Below are positions 41,451 through 48,582 of a stretch of 49,532 bases of DNA, piece by piece; position 1 is the stretch's first letter, and the number at the start of each line of letters is the position of its first letter. The notes under the pieces were generated by a model. The model saw only the letters and a program-made list of their open reading frames with translations. It ran no database searches and was not told the DNA's origin. The stretch lies in the IMG/VR virus record IMGVR_UViG_3300046714_000174, positions 1 to 49,532 of that record; one strand, given 5' to 3'. The translations under genes and the position numbers were made by a program. This DNA comes from a virus.

Positions 41451-41454
41451 GTGC

Positions 41455-42354
41455 TCACCTGAAATTGCGGGTGATGCGCAGCACGCGCGTCTGCGTCGTG
41501 TACGCCTTTTTGGCCTTGTGGTTCGTGGTCTGTGCTTTGAACGTCACGGCGAGACCATTGGAGAACACGCCGGCCGTCGCAGTTCCGAGGCGCGTCGCGA
41601 CCCAAGCTTTCAGCTCCTCTTCGCGCTTCTCGCAGTTCGACTTCTCGGCGCGCACGCGCTCGAGTTCCTCGACCATCGGCAATTCGCCGTCGTCGAGTTG
41701 GATGATCTCGCCGGAGTCCCGCGGGTTGAGCTTGATCCACGCCGACACGTCTTCGCCTCGCGGATTCGGCGGCGTGTCTCCGACGATGTACTTCTCGTGC
41801 CACTCCTCCAGCGCCTCGAGCACGTTCTGAATCAGAATCTCGTCCTTGACCACGCGCACGCTATGAAGCTTCTGTCCGCCGAACACGGCGGCGAGCGCGC
41901 CTTCATCGAGACCCGTGAGCTCGAGGTAGAGGTTGAGCTGCACGAGGTACTTGAGCGGCGGCTGCCCGAGCCAGTCGCCCTCGGCAAATTGATTGAGCCA
42001 CTTGCATTCGAGCACGCCAACTCCGGGCTTATCGAACCCATTGAACAGGAAGTCAGGTGTCCCGATCAGCCAAGTCAGCCGCTCGTGTTGGAGCAGGCCC
42101 GGAGTCGGGTGAACCATCTTGCGCTCGCGTTCGGCCCACGCTTCCGCGCACGCTTTCTCGAACGTGCGGCCCGCCCACATGGCTTCGGTGTCGGGCTGTT
42201 CGTCCTTGCCCTTGATCTGCATCCAGGCTTGGAGCGGCGAGCGATGTTCATCAAAGCCTAAAACCTGCGCGGCCTGACTCGCGCCGATCTTGCCGGCGCG
42301 CAACGCAAGCCATTCGGCTCTGTTCTCGTTGGGATTGGCGAGAAGGATCTTCAT
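41455..42354 (-). CDS. exo: YqaJ-type/lambda Exo-like recombination exonuclease
   Basis: A 299-residue protein from ATG 42354, overlapping the previous stop. WLALRAGKIGASQAAQVLG (15-33) is the YqaJ beginning. GTPDFLF (Asp101) and VLECKW (Glu116, Lys118) form the PD-(D/E)XK site. It would resect double-stranded DNA 5' to 3' for the annealing protein next to it. The C-terminal ~100 residues carry a helical domain. No Gam or SSB gene was seen. Confidence 0.85.
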   Translation of the reverse strand: MKILLANPNENRAEWLALRAGKIGASQAAQVLGFDEHRSPLQAWMQIKGKDEQPDTEAMWAGRTFEKACAEAWAERERKMVHPTPGLLQHERLTWLIGTPDFLFNGFDKPGVGVLECKWLNQFAEGDWLGQPPLKYLVQLNLYLELTGLDEGALAAVFGGQKLHSVRVVKDEILIQNVLEALEEWHEKYIVGDTPPNPRGEDVSAWIKLNPRDSGEIIQLDDGELPMVEELERVRAEKSNCEKREEELKAWVATRLGTATAGVFSNGLAVTFKAQTTNHKAKKAYTTQTRVLRITRNFR

Positions 42355-42599
42355 GCTTCGGGATGCTCCTTGAGATAGGCGGCAATTGCTTCGTCGCGGT
42401 CGACCACCGACTGCCGCAGGTTGGGCGAGACCATCGTCATCACGGCATGCTCGCGCGCGCACTGATCGTACGGCGCTGCGGCCGTATTCCTCGGATCGCG
42501 GCAGTGCTCAAGCGTGAGCTCGACCTCGGGCTTCAACGGTCCAAAGCCGACACCTTCCACGGGATGCTCGACCTTGATGATGTACTCGCGAGCCTTCAT
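42351..42599 (-). CDS. Hypothetical small protein
   Basis: An 82-residue protein from ATG 42599, overlapping the previous stop (an earlier in-frame ATG lies within that gene). It has a strand-rich start (REYIIKVEHPVEGVGFG) and two Cys. Function unknown. It precedes the exonuclease gene with an ATGA overlap. Confidence 0.5.
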   Translation of the reverse strand: MKAREYIIKVEHPVEGVGFGPLKPEVELTLEHCRDPRNTAAAPYDQCAREHAVMTMVSPNLRQSVVDRDEAIAAYLKEHPEA

Positions 42600-43099
42600 G
42601 CTTCGCCCCTTCTGTTTCTCCACAGGGCACCTCCGCTGAACGACTCGAATCGATGGCGGTTCAGGTTGAGGCGTTTTCTTGCGCGCGCTTCGGACACTCC
42701 GAGCGCTTGTGCGATCTCCGCGACTGACAGCGGGCGCTTCCTGAGAAGCAGCTCGAGCTTGTTACCACGCGGCGGACCTTGGAACTCCACGAGCGGCACG
42801 TAGCCCAGCTCGCGCTTGAGCCAGCGGCGGATCCTGTCGGGGAAGATGATCGCGCGGCGCAGCGATGGACGCGGAACGCCGAGGAGGACGTGATTCATGC
42901 GGCCGACAGGCACGGACGGCCAGCGCTTGAAAGGTGCCCGACGCTCCCCAGATGGAGACGTGCGCAACGGAGCGCCGGGCGGTTGAGGGGTAGTCGCGCA
43001 CGATGACGTGAAAGGGGCCGCACCGCCCAGGGAGGACGAGAGCGCAGGCGGGCACAGTGCGGCCAGCCGAGCAGTCGATTCGATTGCCTGCGCTCTCAC
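42596..43099 (-). CDS. Helix-turn-helix protein
   Basis: The frame gives 167 residues from GTG 43099, two bases after the upstream stop with GGAG-like sequence before it. A shorter start at ATG 42898 (100 residues) has no ribosome-binding site. The C-terminal half carries a helix-turn-helix (RPLSVAEIAQALGVSEARARKRL). It has the GPPRGNKLELLLRKRPL approach of MarR/winged-helix-like DNA-binding proteins. The first 65 residues are Ala/Pro/Ser-rich. It is a candidate regulator of the recombination block. Start uncertain. Confidence 0.5.
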   Translation of the reverse strand: MRAQAIESTARLAALCPPALSSSLGGAAPFTSSCATTPQPPGAPLRTSPSGERRAPFKRWPSVPVGRMNHVLLGVPRPSLRRAIIFPDRIRRWLKRELGYVPLVEFQGPPRGNKLELLLRKRPLSVAEIAQALGVSEARARKRLNLNRHRFESFSGGALWRNRRGEA

Positions 43100-43101
43100 G
43101 G

Positions 43102-43314
43102 CTACTTGCTCTCCGCGCGCTCGAGCTCGCGCATGGCGGCTTCGGCGGCTTGTTTGGTCGAATGGGTCGAGACGATCTCCCAGCCGTGAGTGCTGAAGCC
43201 CTCGTCCCACTCCCACGATTCGACGACGTAGCTTGTGCGGCTGATCCTCGCTCGCTGTTCGCCCTCGAAGATAACCGGAACGCCTTGCGACGATTCGCGA
43301 ACGCGCAGCTTCAC
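43102..43314 (-). CDS. Hypothetical small protein
   Basis: A 70-residue protein from GTG 43314 behind GGGAGGTGGGAGC, overlapping the previous stop (GTGA). A strand-rich centre (GVPVIFEGEQRARI, SYVVESWEWDEG) is followed by a helical end (KQAAEAAMRELERAES). Function unknown. Confidence 0.5.
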   Translation of the reverse strand: MKLRVRESSQGVPVIFEGEQRARISRTSYVVESWEWDEGFSTHGWEIVSTHSTKQAAEAAMRELERAESK

Positions 43315-43541
43315 GCTCCCACCTCCCTTGCAATCCTGCACTCTTCCTCGCGCGCCCCCTGCATCGCTTGAGCAGCGTCGAGCCGATCGGCCACGAGACG
43401 CACAGAGATGGAGCCGTCCTCGGCGCGCGTGTAGCGCCTGACCTGGAACGTCTCTCCCTGTGCGCGCAGTACGACGACCCACACGCGCGGGCCTGGCGTC
43501 TGGCGCTGTTCCATGACGTCGCTGTAGCGAAGGGGCCTCAC
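43311..43541 (-). CDS. Hypothetical small protein
   Basis: A 76-residue protein from GTG 43541 overlapping the previous stop. Strand-rich N-terminus (RVWVVVLRAQGETFQVRRY) then a helix ending EEECRIAREVGA. Function unknown. Confidence 0.5.
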   Translation of the reverse strand: MRPLRYSDVMEQRQTPGPRVWVVVLRAQGETFQVRRYTRAEDGSISVRLVADRLDAAQAMQGAREEECRIAREVGA

Positions 43542-43747
43542 GGTGCAGCCTCCGGCTTCTTGATCTCGTCGACCACGACAGCCCAGACCACGAACTCGAC
43601 GCGGCCCGCCTTGACGGTTCGGCGGAATGCTCGAGCACGACGCACGCCACGGACGGCATTCTGAATCGCTGCGCGTCGAGCGTGCAACTCTGCGTCTCGT
43701 CCGTAGTGGATCGAGTCGCGCTCATTCGGTGCCCTGGAGCTGATCAT
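43538..43747 (-). CDS. Hypothetical small protein
   Basis: A 69-residue protein from ATG 43747, overlapping the previous stop by ATGA. It has a basic helical middle (ELHARRAAIQNAVRGVRRARAFRRT) and a strand (VEFVVWAVVVDE). It may bind nucleic acid. Family unknown. Confidence 0.5.
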   Translation of the reverse strand: MISSRAPNERDSIHYGRDAELHARRAAIQNAVRGVRRARAFRRTVKAGRVEFVVWAVVVDEIKKPEAAP

Positions 43748-43968
43748 CGGAACTCCCCCGTGCTGACAGTTGCGAGCGCAAGGCGCGCGAAGACGATCGC
43801 GTCCTCGCACGCTTGGCGCGATCCGCGGTTCCACTCGGCCGCAGCGACCGTGCCGAGCATGTAGGGGCATTGCAAGAGCTCGCGCTTCTTGTCGCGCAGG
43901 TTGGCGAACGTCTCGCGGTACCCCTGTGCGCGGATGATGCGGCAGGCTTCTACGTCGGGGTGGTTCAT
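43744..43968 (-). CDS. Hypothetical small protein
   Basis: A 74-residue protein with two Cys (ACRI, QCPYM) and a helical body (YRETFANLRDKKRELLQ). Overlaps both neighbours by four bases. Function unknown. Confidence 0.5.
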   Translation of the reverse strand: MNHPDVEACRIIRAQGYRETFANLRDKKRELLQCPYMLGTVAAAEWNRGSRQACEDAIVFARLALATVSTGEFR

Positions 43969-44168
43969 GCCAGCACCTTGATTCCGCGATCGTGCCTGTC
44001 AGCCAACAGCACGAGTGAGCCGGAGACCGCGACGCACGCTTGCTCGTCGTGCTTCTCCATGTGGGCGTTAGCCTCATCGGTGCTGTCGAAGATCGCTGTG
44101 ACGCGGAGGCACTTGCCCATCGTGCGCACGTAGAGCGTCACGTCTTCCTTGTTCGGAAAGAGCTTCAC
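43965..44168 (-). CDS. Hypothetical small protein
   Basis: A 67-residue protein from GTG 44168, overlapping the previous stop. Alpha/beta: LYVRTMGKCLRVTAIFDSTDEANAHME, then SGSLVLLADRHDRGI. A similar small alpha/beta design is common in phage accessory operons. Function unknown. Confidence 0.5.
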   Translation of the reverse strand: MKLFPNKEDVTLYVRTMGKCLRVTAIFDSTDEANAHMEKHDEQACVAVSGSLVLLADRHDRGIKVLA

Positions 44169-44563
44169 GACTCAACCTCCGTGCATCGGAACACGCGACA
44201 GGGAATCAAACAGGACACGCCGCAGTGCGCGGCCGGCTGTCCGTGATGGAAGAACCACGCGGACCCTTCGAGCACATCTTCGGTGCTCTCGATCTGCCCT
44301 ACCGGGATGCCACGATCGAGGCTCCCAGAGAAGCTCATGCCGCCATCGCTGCCGAGATAGAACGAGGCGTCGCCAGAGCATGGATGCGACTCGCCCACAG
44401 TGGTCTGGATCGAATCGCCCCAGTGGTGGGTGAATCGCCGCAGCGTGCCGTTGCCCATGCGCACGTAATCGCCCACGCGCGGACCGCTCACCATGTCGCG
44501 CGCAGCAATGGCCGCTACGCGGATCTCGGCGTCGCGCTCATCGAACTGCGGTCTTTCGCTCAC
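44165..44563 (-). CDS. Conserved phage accessory protein
   Basis: A 132-residue protein from GTG 44563, overlapping the previous stop. The layout VGDYVRMGNGTLRRFTHHW ... DSIQTT ... SFYLGSDGGMSFSGSLDRGIP ... GSAWFFHHG ... AHCGVSC ... CRVF recurs in small phage accessory proteins. I do not know its function. It is probably a beta-barrel protein with conserved Trp, His and Cys. Confidence 0.6.
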   Translation of the reverse strand: MSERPQFDERDAEIRVAAIAARDMVSGPRVGDYVRMGNGTLRRFTHHWGDSIQTTVGESHPCSGDASFYLGSDGGMSFSGSLDRGIPVGQIESTEDVLEGSAWFFHHGQPAAHCGVSCLIPCRVFRCTEVES

Positions 44564-44793
44564 GATTGCACCTGCCGATCGCTCACGAGGAGAGACGGGT
44601 ATCCGATCCAAGCCACGTAGGCCAGGAACTCACGCGCGCGGGCGGGGCCGAGCGCTGAGCGTGTCCGGCGAGCGTACTGCCCAACCTGCACGCGAAGCGC
44701 GCGAATCGCCTGGACGCTCGCCCGATCCGAGACAATGAGCGAGTGCGCAAGGCGCGAGAATGCTGCGCCACGGTCGTAATACAGGCCACTCAC
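44560..44793 (-). CDS. Hypothetical small helical protein
   Basis: A 77-residue protein from GTG 44793 overlapping the previous stop. Helical and Arg/Ala-rich. Ends in SDRQVQS, the first of three consecutive genes ending in VQS because the ribosome-binding site of the next gene is coded in the same bases. Function unknown. Confidence 0.5.
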   Translation of the reverse strand: MSGLYYDRGAAFSRLAHSLIVSDRASVQAIRALRVQVGQYARRTRSALGPARAREFLAYVAWIGYPSLLVSDRQVQS

Positions 44794-45014
44794 GACTGCA
44801 CCTCGCTCTCTTCTTGCATGAATCGCTCGGCGTCGGACTTGGAGGCAAACTCGCCGAGCACGATCCAGCGCGCCTTGCCCATGCGGGCTCTGCGCTCGAC
44901 CACGTACTGTCGATCGCTCGTGCGTTCTTCGGCTAAGCCTAGCGCGACCATGTAGGCCGGCGGAACGATCAGGAAGTGTCCGCGAACCTCTCGAATGCGG
45001 TGAGTGGTCTTCAC
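44790..45014 (-). CDS. Hypothetical small protein
   Basis: A 74-residue protein from GTG 45014, overlapping the previous stop. Alpha/beta with a C-terminal helix (SKSDAERFMQEESEVQS) typical of small phage accessory proteins. Function unknown. Confidence 0.5.
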   Translation of the reverse strand: MKTTHRIREVRGHFLIVPPAYMVALGLAEERTSDRQYVVERRARMGKARWIVLGEFASKSDAERFMQEESEVQS

Positions 45015-45301
45015 GACTGCACCTCGCTCTCGATCGCGCAGCACGAATCGCAGTAGCAAGCGGCTCCGTCGTACATCGCGGCGCAATGGTCGCAGCAATG
45101 CCGCTGGTGCCGATACTCGGAAGCGAACTTGGAGCCGCACTCTTTGCACTCGCGCTGTTCGTCGCGCCAAGCATCCGGACAGCCGGTTTCATGACACGCG
45201 CGACCGGAGATCATGAGCATCTCGCACTGATCGCAATCGATCCGCGTGCGGCCCGTAAACCGGCCGAGCTCGTTTCGATCTGGTCCGAGGATGCGTCTCA
45301 C
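45011..45301 (-). CDS. Cys-rich zinc-binding phage protein
   Basis: A 96-residue protein from GTG 45301. It has several CxxC pairs: DCDQCEMLM, RACHETGCPDAWR, CKECGSKF, HCCDHC and CYCDSCC. The central ...ISGRACHETGCPDAWRDEQRECKECGSKF resembles a small zinc-binding protein seen in many tailed phages. It probably binds two or three zinc ions. Function unknown. Confidence 0.65.
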   Translation of the reverse strand: MRRILGPDRNELGRFTGRTRIDCDQCEMLMISGRACHETGCPDAWRDEQRECKECGSKFASEYRHQRHCCDHCAAMYDGAACYCDSCCAIESEVQS

Positions 45302-45519
45302 GATGCACCTCCATCGCGCTGCGCATCACGTCGCGCCAGCCCCATCATCGCCTCGTCGGACGAGTCCGCGAAGATGATGTCAGGGTCCAGGATGTCGGCG
45401 CACTCCAGGAGCTTGACTAGCTTCCCGGCCCATGCGCTCGCCTTGCGATGTTGCCCGCACGCCTTGAACGCTATCGCCTTCGCCAGCGCTCGATTGACCT
45501 CTACTCGGTCGATGCTCAT
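45298..45519 (-). CDS. First gene of the leftward operon, small helical protein
   Basis: A 73-residue protein from ATG 45519. Helical and Ala-rich (RALAKAIAFKACGQHRKASAWAGKLVKLLE). It is the promoter-proximal gene of the leftward unit, downstream of a candidate promoter (45629-45658) and the three CACTCAGG repeats. Function unknown. Confidence 0.55.
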   Translation of the reverse strand: MSIDRVEVNRALAKAIAFKACGQHRKASAWAGKLVKLLECADILDPDIIFADSSDEAMMGLARRDAQRDGGAS

Positions 45520-45538
45520 CTCAGTATCCCCTTGAGCC

Positions 45539-45587
45539 CACTCAGGCTCTCACTCACTCAGGCATCGCGTCAAGCCCACTCAGGCTC
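45539..45587. repeat. CACTCAGG repeats in the leader of the leftward operon
   Basis: CACTCAGG occurs at 45539-45546, 45555-45562 and 45577-45584. Two of the three lie within the longer 15-base repeat AGCCCACTCAGGCTC (45535-45549 and 45573-45587, 38 bases apart). They lie between the candidate promoter and the first gene start (45519), so they could be operator or leader elements. The function is inferred. Confidence 0.6.
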
Positions 45588-45628
45588 GTCTCATTCGCTG
45601 CGCCTCTACCCTACACTCTTTGCACTAC

Positions 45629-45658
45629 CTATAACGTCGCCAGAATGCAATCACGGAA
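45629..45658 (-). promoter_or_regulatory. Candidate promoter of the leftward operon
   Basis: On the minus strand TTCCGT is followed after 18 bases by TTATAG, with the start codon of the first leftward gene about 110 bases downstream. The -10 is fair and the -35 weak. The call rests mainly on position between divergent operons and is tentative. Confidence 0.3.
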
Positions 45659-45915
45659 TTCCAAGCAATGTCTTACAAACTCGGCCAAGCTGGCAGAGAT
45701 GCCGTTTCGGCAAACCCTCTCGCTCACTGCACACTGATGCCCTCATCTCTGAACATCCCGCAAGCGTCAAGGCTCCCGAAGCGCTCAAGCGTCGCCGGAT
45801 GATCCAGCGCTCGAGATCGACACAAGCCACAAGCTCCGCATCGCCCAGAACCTTACGTGAGGTTCAAGTCTGATAGACGGGGGGTGATCGTCATTCCCTA
45901 TCGTCCGCTCTTGAT

Positions 45916-46017
45916 CGATAGTCAGCGTCTATCGTTGCGTTCTGGAACGATCGTTCCACTATGCTTCTCAACTGAGATCGAGTCTCAATTGAACGCGTTC
46001 AGTTCTACCGCGGTAGT
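45916..46017. repeat. Cluster of dyads (operator-like)
   Basis: Within about 100 bases lie: CGATAG...CTATCG (45916-45934), the perfect 16-base palindrome TGGAACGATCGTTCCA (45943-45958), an imperfect 9-base-arm dyad CAACTGAGA...TCTCAATTG (45969-45991), the 12-base palindrome TGAACGCGTTCA (45990-46001) and CTACCGCGGTAG (46006-46017). They are too many to expect by chance in so short a stretch. Confidence 0.7.
45935..45965 (+). promoter_or_regulatory. Candidate rightward promoter with operator in spacer
   Basis: TTGCGT (45935-45940) and TATGCT (45960-45965) are separated by 19 bases. The 16-base palindrome at 45943-45958 fills the spacer exactly. A protein bound there would block the polymerase. 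The spacing is longer than the usual 17, so the promoter call is weak. Confidence 0.25.
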
Positions 46018-46330
46018 TGATGGCCCCTACCGGGTGCCGCAGGGGGCCTTCGGGGTGAATTAGAGAGAGAAGGTGTCATCCTCTCCCACGCGAAAGTGCA
46101 GCCAGTAGGAAGTTGCAACTGGCACAGCAACGACGCGGTAGCGTGGTTGAGGAGCCAAAGGCGGGTCTTGGATGAGCGTTTCAGCCGGGACCGACATCTC
46201 ACCGCGAGTGGGGTAAGCCGCGAGTACGCTAGTGCGTTCACCCCTCCGTAGGTTCCCCTCGTAGCAACGTCGATGGTAAAAAGCAAGGCTCAGGAAGTGT
46301 GCCTTTCGGCATTCTGGGTAGAGTGGGGGC

Positions 46331-46555
46331 ATGAAGGTGATTCAGTGGCGCTTGGTGTGTCCGCGGTGCGAGGACCATGAGGGGTTGGTGCCGCTCTCGA
46401 TGCACGGGCGGGGTCCGCGGTGGATGAAGTGCCGGATGTGTGGGGAGTGGTCTGGGCCGGCATCGGAACTGAAGAAGGTGCCTCGCTCGGAGTGGAAGGA
46501 TGGGATTGAGCGGCGCATCGTTGAGAAGGACTTCCCATCGGCCCTTCGGAACTGA
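46331..46555 (+). CDS. Small zinc-ribbon protein
   Basis: A 74-residue protein, first gene of the rightward unit. CPRC and CRMC (near residues 10 and 34) form a probable zinc ribbon. The C-terminus is charged and helical. Function unknown; small zinc ribbons of this kind are often early phage proteins. Confidence 0.55.
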   Translation: MKVIQWRLVCPRCEDHEGLVPLSMHGRGPRWMKCRMCGEWSGPASELKKVPRSEWKDGIERRIVEKDFPSALRN

Positions 46556-46595
46556 GGCTTGCGTCTCGCCTGATCCTGTGGGAGGGTTCTTGGGC

Positions 46596-46937
46596 ATGGG
46601 CGAGGCACAGCGAATCATCGACGAGATCAACGCGACTCGTCCGAAGTGTCCCATGTGTGCTGACGGCCTGCTTAGTCGACTTCAGAACCAAGATCGCTTC
46701 GAGTGCATGTCGTGCCTCTCGCAGTTTCCCGGACAGGTGTTGCGTAAGCGCGGCGTCACGACGAAAGAGGCGCATCGACTCGCCCTTCGTCCGGGATCAT
46801 TGGAGCTTGAGAGGTTGCGCGAGAAATTGGAGCTTGACGGTCCGCTGCCGACGTCGACTCCCTTCAAGCTCAAGCGTCGCCCTGTCGTCGTGGAGATGCG
46901 CGGCGTCAAGGTCACGATCGAAGAGTCCGGGGAATGA
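46596..46937 (+). CDS. Small zinc-ribbon protein
   Basis: A 113-residue protein from ATG 46596, with GGAGG 10 bases upstream. CPMC and CMSC (near residues 17 and 36) form a probable zinc ribbon. A helical and basic C-terminal part follows. It stops on the start of the next gene (ATGA). Function unknown. Confidence 0.55.
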   Translation: MGEAQRIIDEINATRPKCPMCADGLLSRLQNQDRFECMSCLSQFPGQVLRKRGVTTKEAHRLALRPGSLELERLREKLELDGPLPTSTPFKLKRRPVVVEMRGVKVTIEESGE

Positions 46938-47074
46938 AGCGCCTCACATTCGTCCTCGCTGTCCTCGCGGCCCTCGTTGCGCTCATCTTCGTGATGAACG
47001 TCATGCAGTGCGCGATGGGTCGGACAGAAGCGCCGCTTGAGCTCAAGTCTTCAACTGACAACTGGCCTCATTGA
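46934..47074 (+). CDS. Small membrane-anchored or lipoprotein-like peptide
   Basis: A 46-residue protein from ATG 46934, overlapping the previous stop. A long hydrophobic stretch (FVLAVLAALVALIFVMNVM) is followed by QC, which would be a weak lipobox (VMQC), and a polar tail. It stands before a secreted protein. Function unknown. Confidence 0.5.
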   Translation: MKRLTFVLAVLAALVALIFVMNVMQCAMGRTEAPLELKSSTDNWPH

Positions 47075-47084
47075 AAGGATTCCC

Positions 47085-47825
47085 ATGAATAGATTCGTCC
47101 TGCTCGCAGCTCTTGTTGCCGTCTCTGCCGCTTCGTTGGTCGCCTTCAAGGCGCCGCCGCCGAAGATGCCCGTTCTATGCTCGCAACAAATCGCGGAGGT
47201 GAACGTCTCCGGCGACTATGACAACTCGCTCGTGCTCCAGGTCGATATCGATGGTTATGACACGTCGACCGGCTGCGTCCTTGACTCGATCGACTTCTAT
47301 GAGACCGCGGATGAGTCGTCTCTGATCGAGATGGAAAATGAGAGCACCACGAATACCGTCGACGTCTACAACTTCACGGCGAATACGTGCCTCGACGCTT
47401 ATCCGGGTCTTGCCGGCGTCACGTTCTACAGGACCTCCGCGGCAACGTCGATTTGGTCGCGCCTGTGGCAGGGCGTCGACGCGGGCGACTACTCGCCACC
47501 GCTCGACGGCTCAACGACGCTTGCGGTCTATGACGGCACGGGCGACTACGATGGAACGAGTGGCAAGATGTTCACGCACTCAAGCCACCTGACCCGCGTT
47601 CCGACCGCTAGCACGAGCAACGCGACGGACCTCGCCAAGTTCTCGCATGCGAGTGTTCGGATCTACTACAAGCTCGAGTGGCTGCACTTCATCGACACGC
47701 AGCTTCCGACGCTTCACACCAACGGCAATCCGTTGCTCTGCACGCAATGGTCGATCTCGGGCAACCTGACGAACAGCAATGCGCAAATCGGAGCCAACCT
47801 GCGCGCTGTCTACCACGGCCACTGA
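47085..47825 (+). CDS. Secreted early protein
   Basis: A 246-residue protein from ATG 47085 with AAAGGA upstream. It begins with a signal peptide (NRFVLLAALVAVSAASLVAF). The mature part is rich in Thr, Ser, Asp and Asn with beta-strand character and three or four Cys that could form disulfides. It is an exported protein near the start of the rightward unit, so it may alter the host surface or exclude other phages. Family unknown. Confidence 0.6.
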   Translation: MNRFVLLAALVAVSAASLVAFKAPPPKMPVLCSQQIAEVNVSGDYDNSLVLQVDIDGYDTSTGCVLDSIDFYETADESSLIEMENESTTNTVDVYNFTANTCLDAYPGLAGVTFYRTSAATSIWSRLWQGVDAGDYSPPLDGSTTLAVYDGTGDYDGTSGKMFTHSSHLTRVPTASTSNATDLAKFSHASVRIYYKLEWLHFIDTQLPTLHTNGNPLLCTQWSISGNLTNSNAQIGANLRAVYHGH

Positions 47826-47832
47826 CCCCTCG

Positions 47833-48048
47833 ATGCCGATCCAAGCCGGTTACTCGAAGCTCGATCTCGTAACGCTCGCGGTGCTGGAAGTGTCAGTTGA
47901 AAAGAGAATCCCGATGCGTGCGCCCGCAGAAGAAGCTCACGCGCTTGCCCGCCGCTGGATCATCGGCTGCCCATGTGGCCGTGGTTGGAACCTCACGGAC
48001 CTTGGCCGACGAGAGCTCGACCTCTACCTGAAACTCAACACCCCATGA
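47833..48048 (+). CDS. Hypothetical small protein
   Basis: A 71-residue protein from ATG 47833, shortly after the secreted protein. Helical N-terminal half; C-terminal part has GCPCGRGWNLTDLGRRELDLYL, with a CPC motif. It may bind metal or act as a small DNA-binding protein. It overlaps the next start. Confidence 0.5.
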   Translation: MPIQAGYSKLDLVTLAVLEVSVEKRIPMRAPAEEAHALARRWIIGCPCGRGWNLTDLGRRELDLYLKLNTP

Positions 48049-48365
48049 CCAACGACGACGAGAAGCCGAAGAAGCCCGCCCGCAAGCCCTCCGAGGAACA
48101 GAAGCGACGCATCGCTGAGTCCAACAAGCGCAGGACGGACATGCAGCGTGATCGGCGCGCAGCAATCGACGAGCTGCAAAAGAAGGCGTTTGCCGGCGAA
48201 GAGCTCGACCAGAAGGATCTCCGGAAGTTCGCCATCGTCGACGCGCTCGAGGATCTGCGCTCCTCGGATCCCGACACGCGCGCCCGCGGGCAATCGGCCC
48301 TCGATGATCTCTGCCCCAACACGGAGCTCGAGCATCATCATGATCCGATGAGGCCGCGAGGCTGA
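48045..48365 (+). CDS. Hypothetical charged helical protein
   Basis: A 106-residue protein from ATG 48045, overlapping the previous stop. It has a Lys/Pro-rich start (EKPKKPARKPSEEQKRRIAE), a charged helical core and a His-rich end (ELEHHHDPMRPRG). Function unknown. Confidence 0.5.
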   Translation: MTNDDEKPKKPARKPSEEQKRRIAESNKRRTDMQRDRRAAIDELQKKAFAGEELDQKDLRKFAIVDALEDLRSSDPDTRARGQSALDDLCPNTELEHHHDPMRPRG

Positions 48366-48366
48366 G

Positions 48367-48582
48367 ATGGTCAGGTTCGTCAAGCTCTCGAACAACCACG
48401 GCGCGGTCTGGATCGACTTCGATCGCGTTGAGTCTGTTGCGTCCGTGAAGTACGAGCGCCAGGGCTCAGGTCAGCTTGGCGCTGAGATCACGCTCTACAG
48501 CGGCTCCTGCGAGTGGGTCAAAGAGACCATTGACGAAGTGGAAGTGATGGCGCGGCTCGTGCCGCTCAGGCTGCCGTCGTGA
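48367..48582 (+). CDS. FlbD-like small beta-barrel protein
   Basis: A 71-residue protein. VKLSNNHGAVWIDFDRVESVASV and AEITLYSGSCEWVKETIDEV resemble small phage proteins with an FlbD-like fold (a strand, an ADxIxSI-like segment, a strand and an EESVDEV-like helix). It ends with the start of the next gene. Function in phage unknown. Confidence 0.55.
   Translation: MVRFVKLSNNHGAVWIDFDRVESVASVKYERQGSGQLGAEITLYSGSCEWVKETIDEVEVMARLVPLRLPS

Larger units (their letters stand above)
45520..46330. promoter_or_regulatory. Divergent control region, no convincing gene
   Basis: This 0.8-kb stretch separates the leftward and rightward units. Reading frames in it have poor coding character and no ribosome-binding sites; the best is a short minus-strand frame at 46060-46332. 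It is less GC-rich than the rest. It contains three CACTCAGG repeats, a candidate leftward promoter and a dense set of dyads (45916-46017). It is the probable master control region, and could hold a promoter switch or another origin. Confidence 0.6.

Noticed and set aside
45448-45873. Plus-strand frame of 141 codons in the control region
   Set aside because: It begins inside a minus-strand gene, has Ser/Arg/Leu-rich text without a ribosome-binding site and runs across the promoter repeats.
46060-46332. Minus-strand frame of 90 codons near the rightward operon
   Set aside because: The end of it (from 46197) reads a little like a protein, but no ribosome-binding site is found at any start and it covers the region where the rightward promoter should lie. 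Left as undecided and not called.
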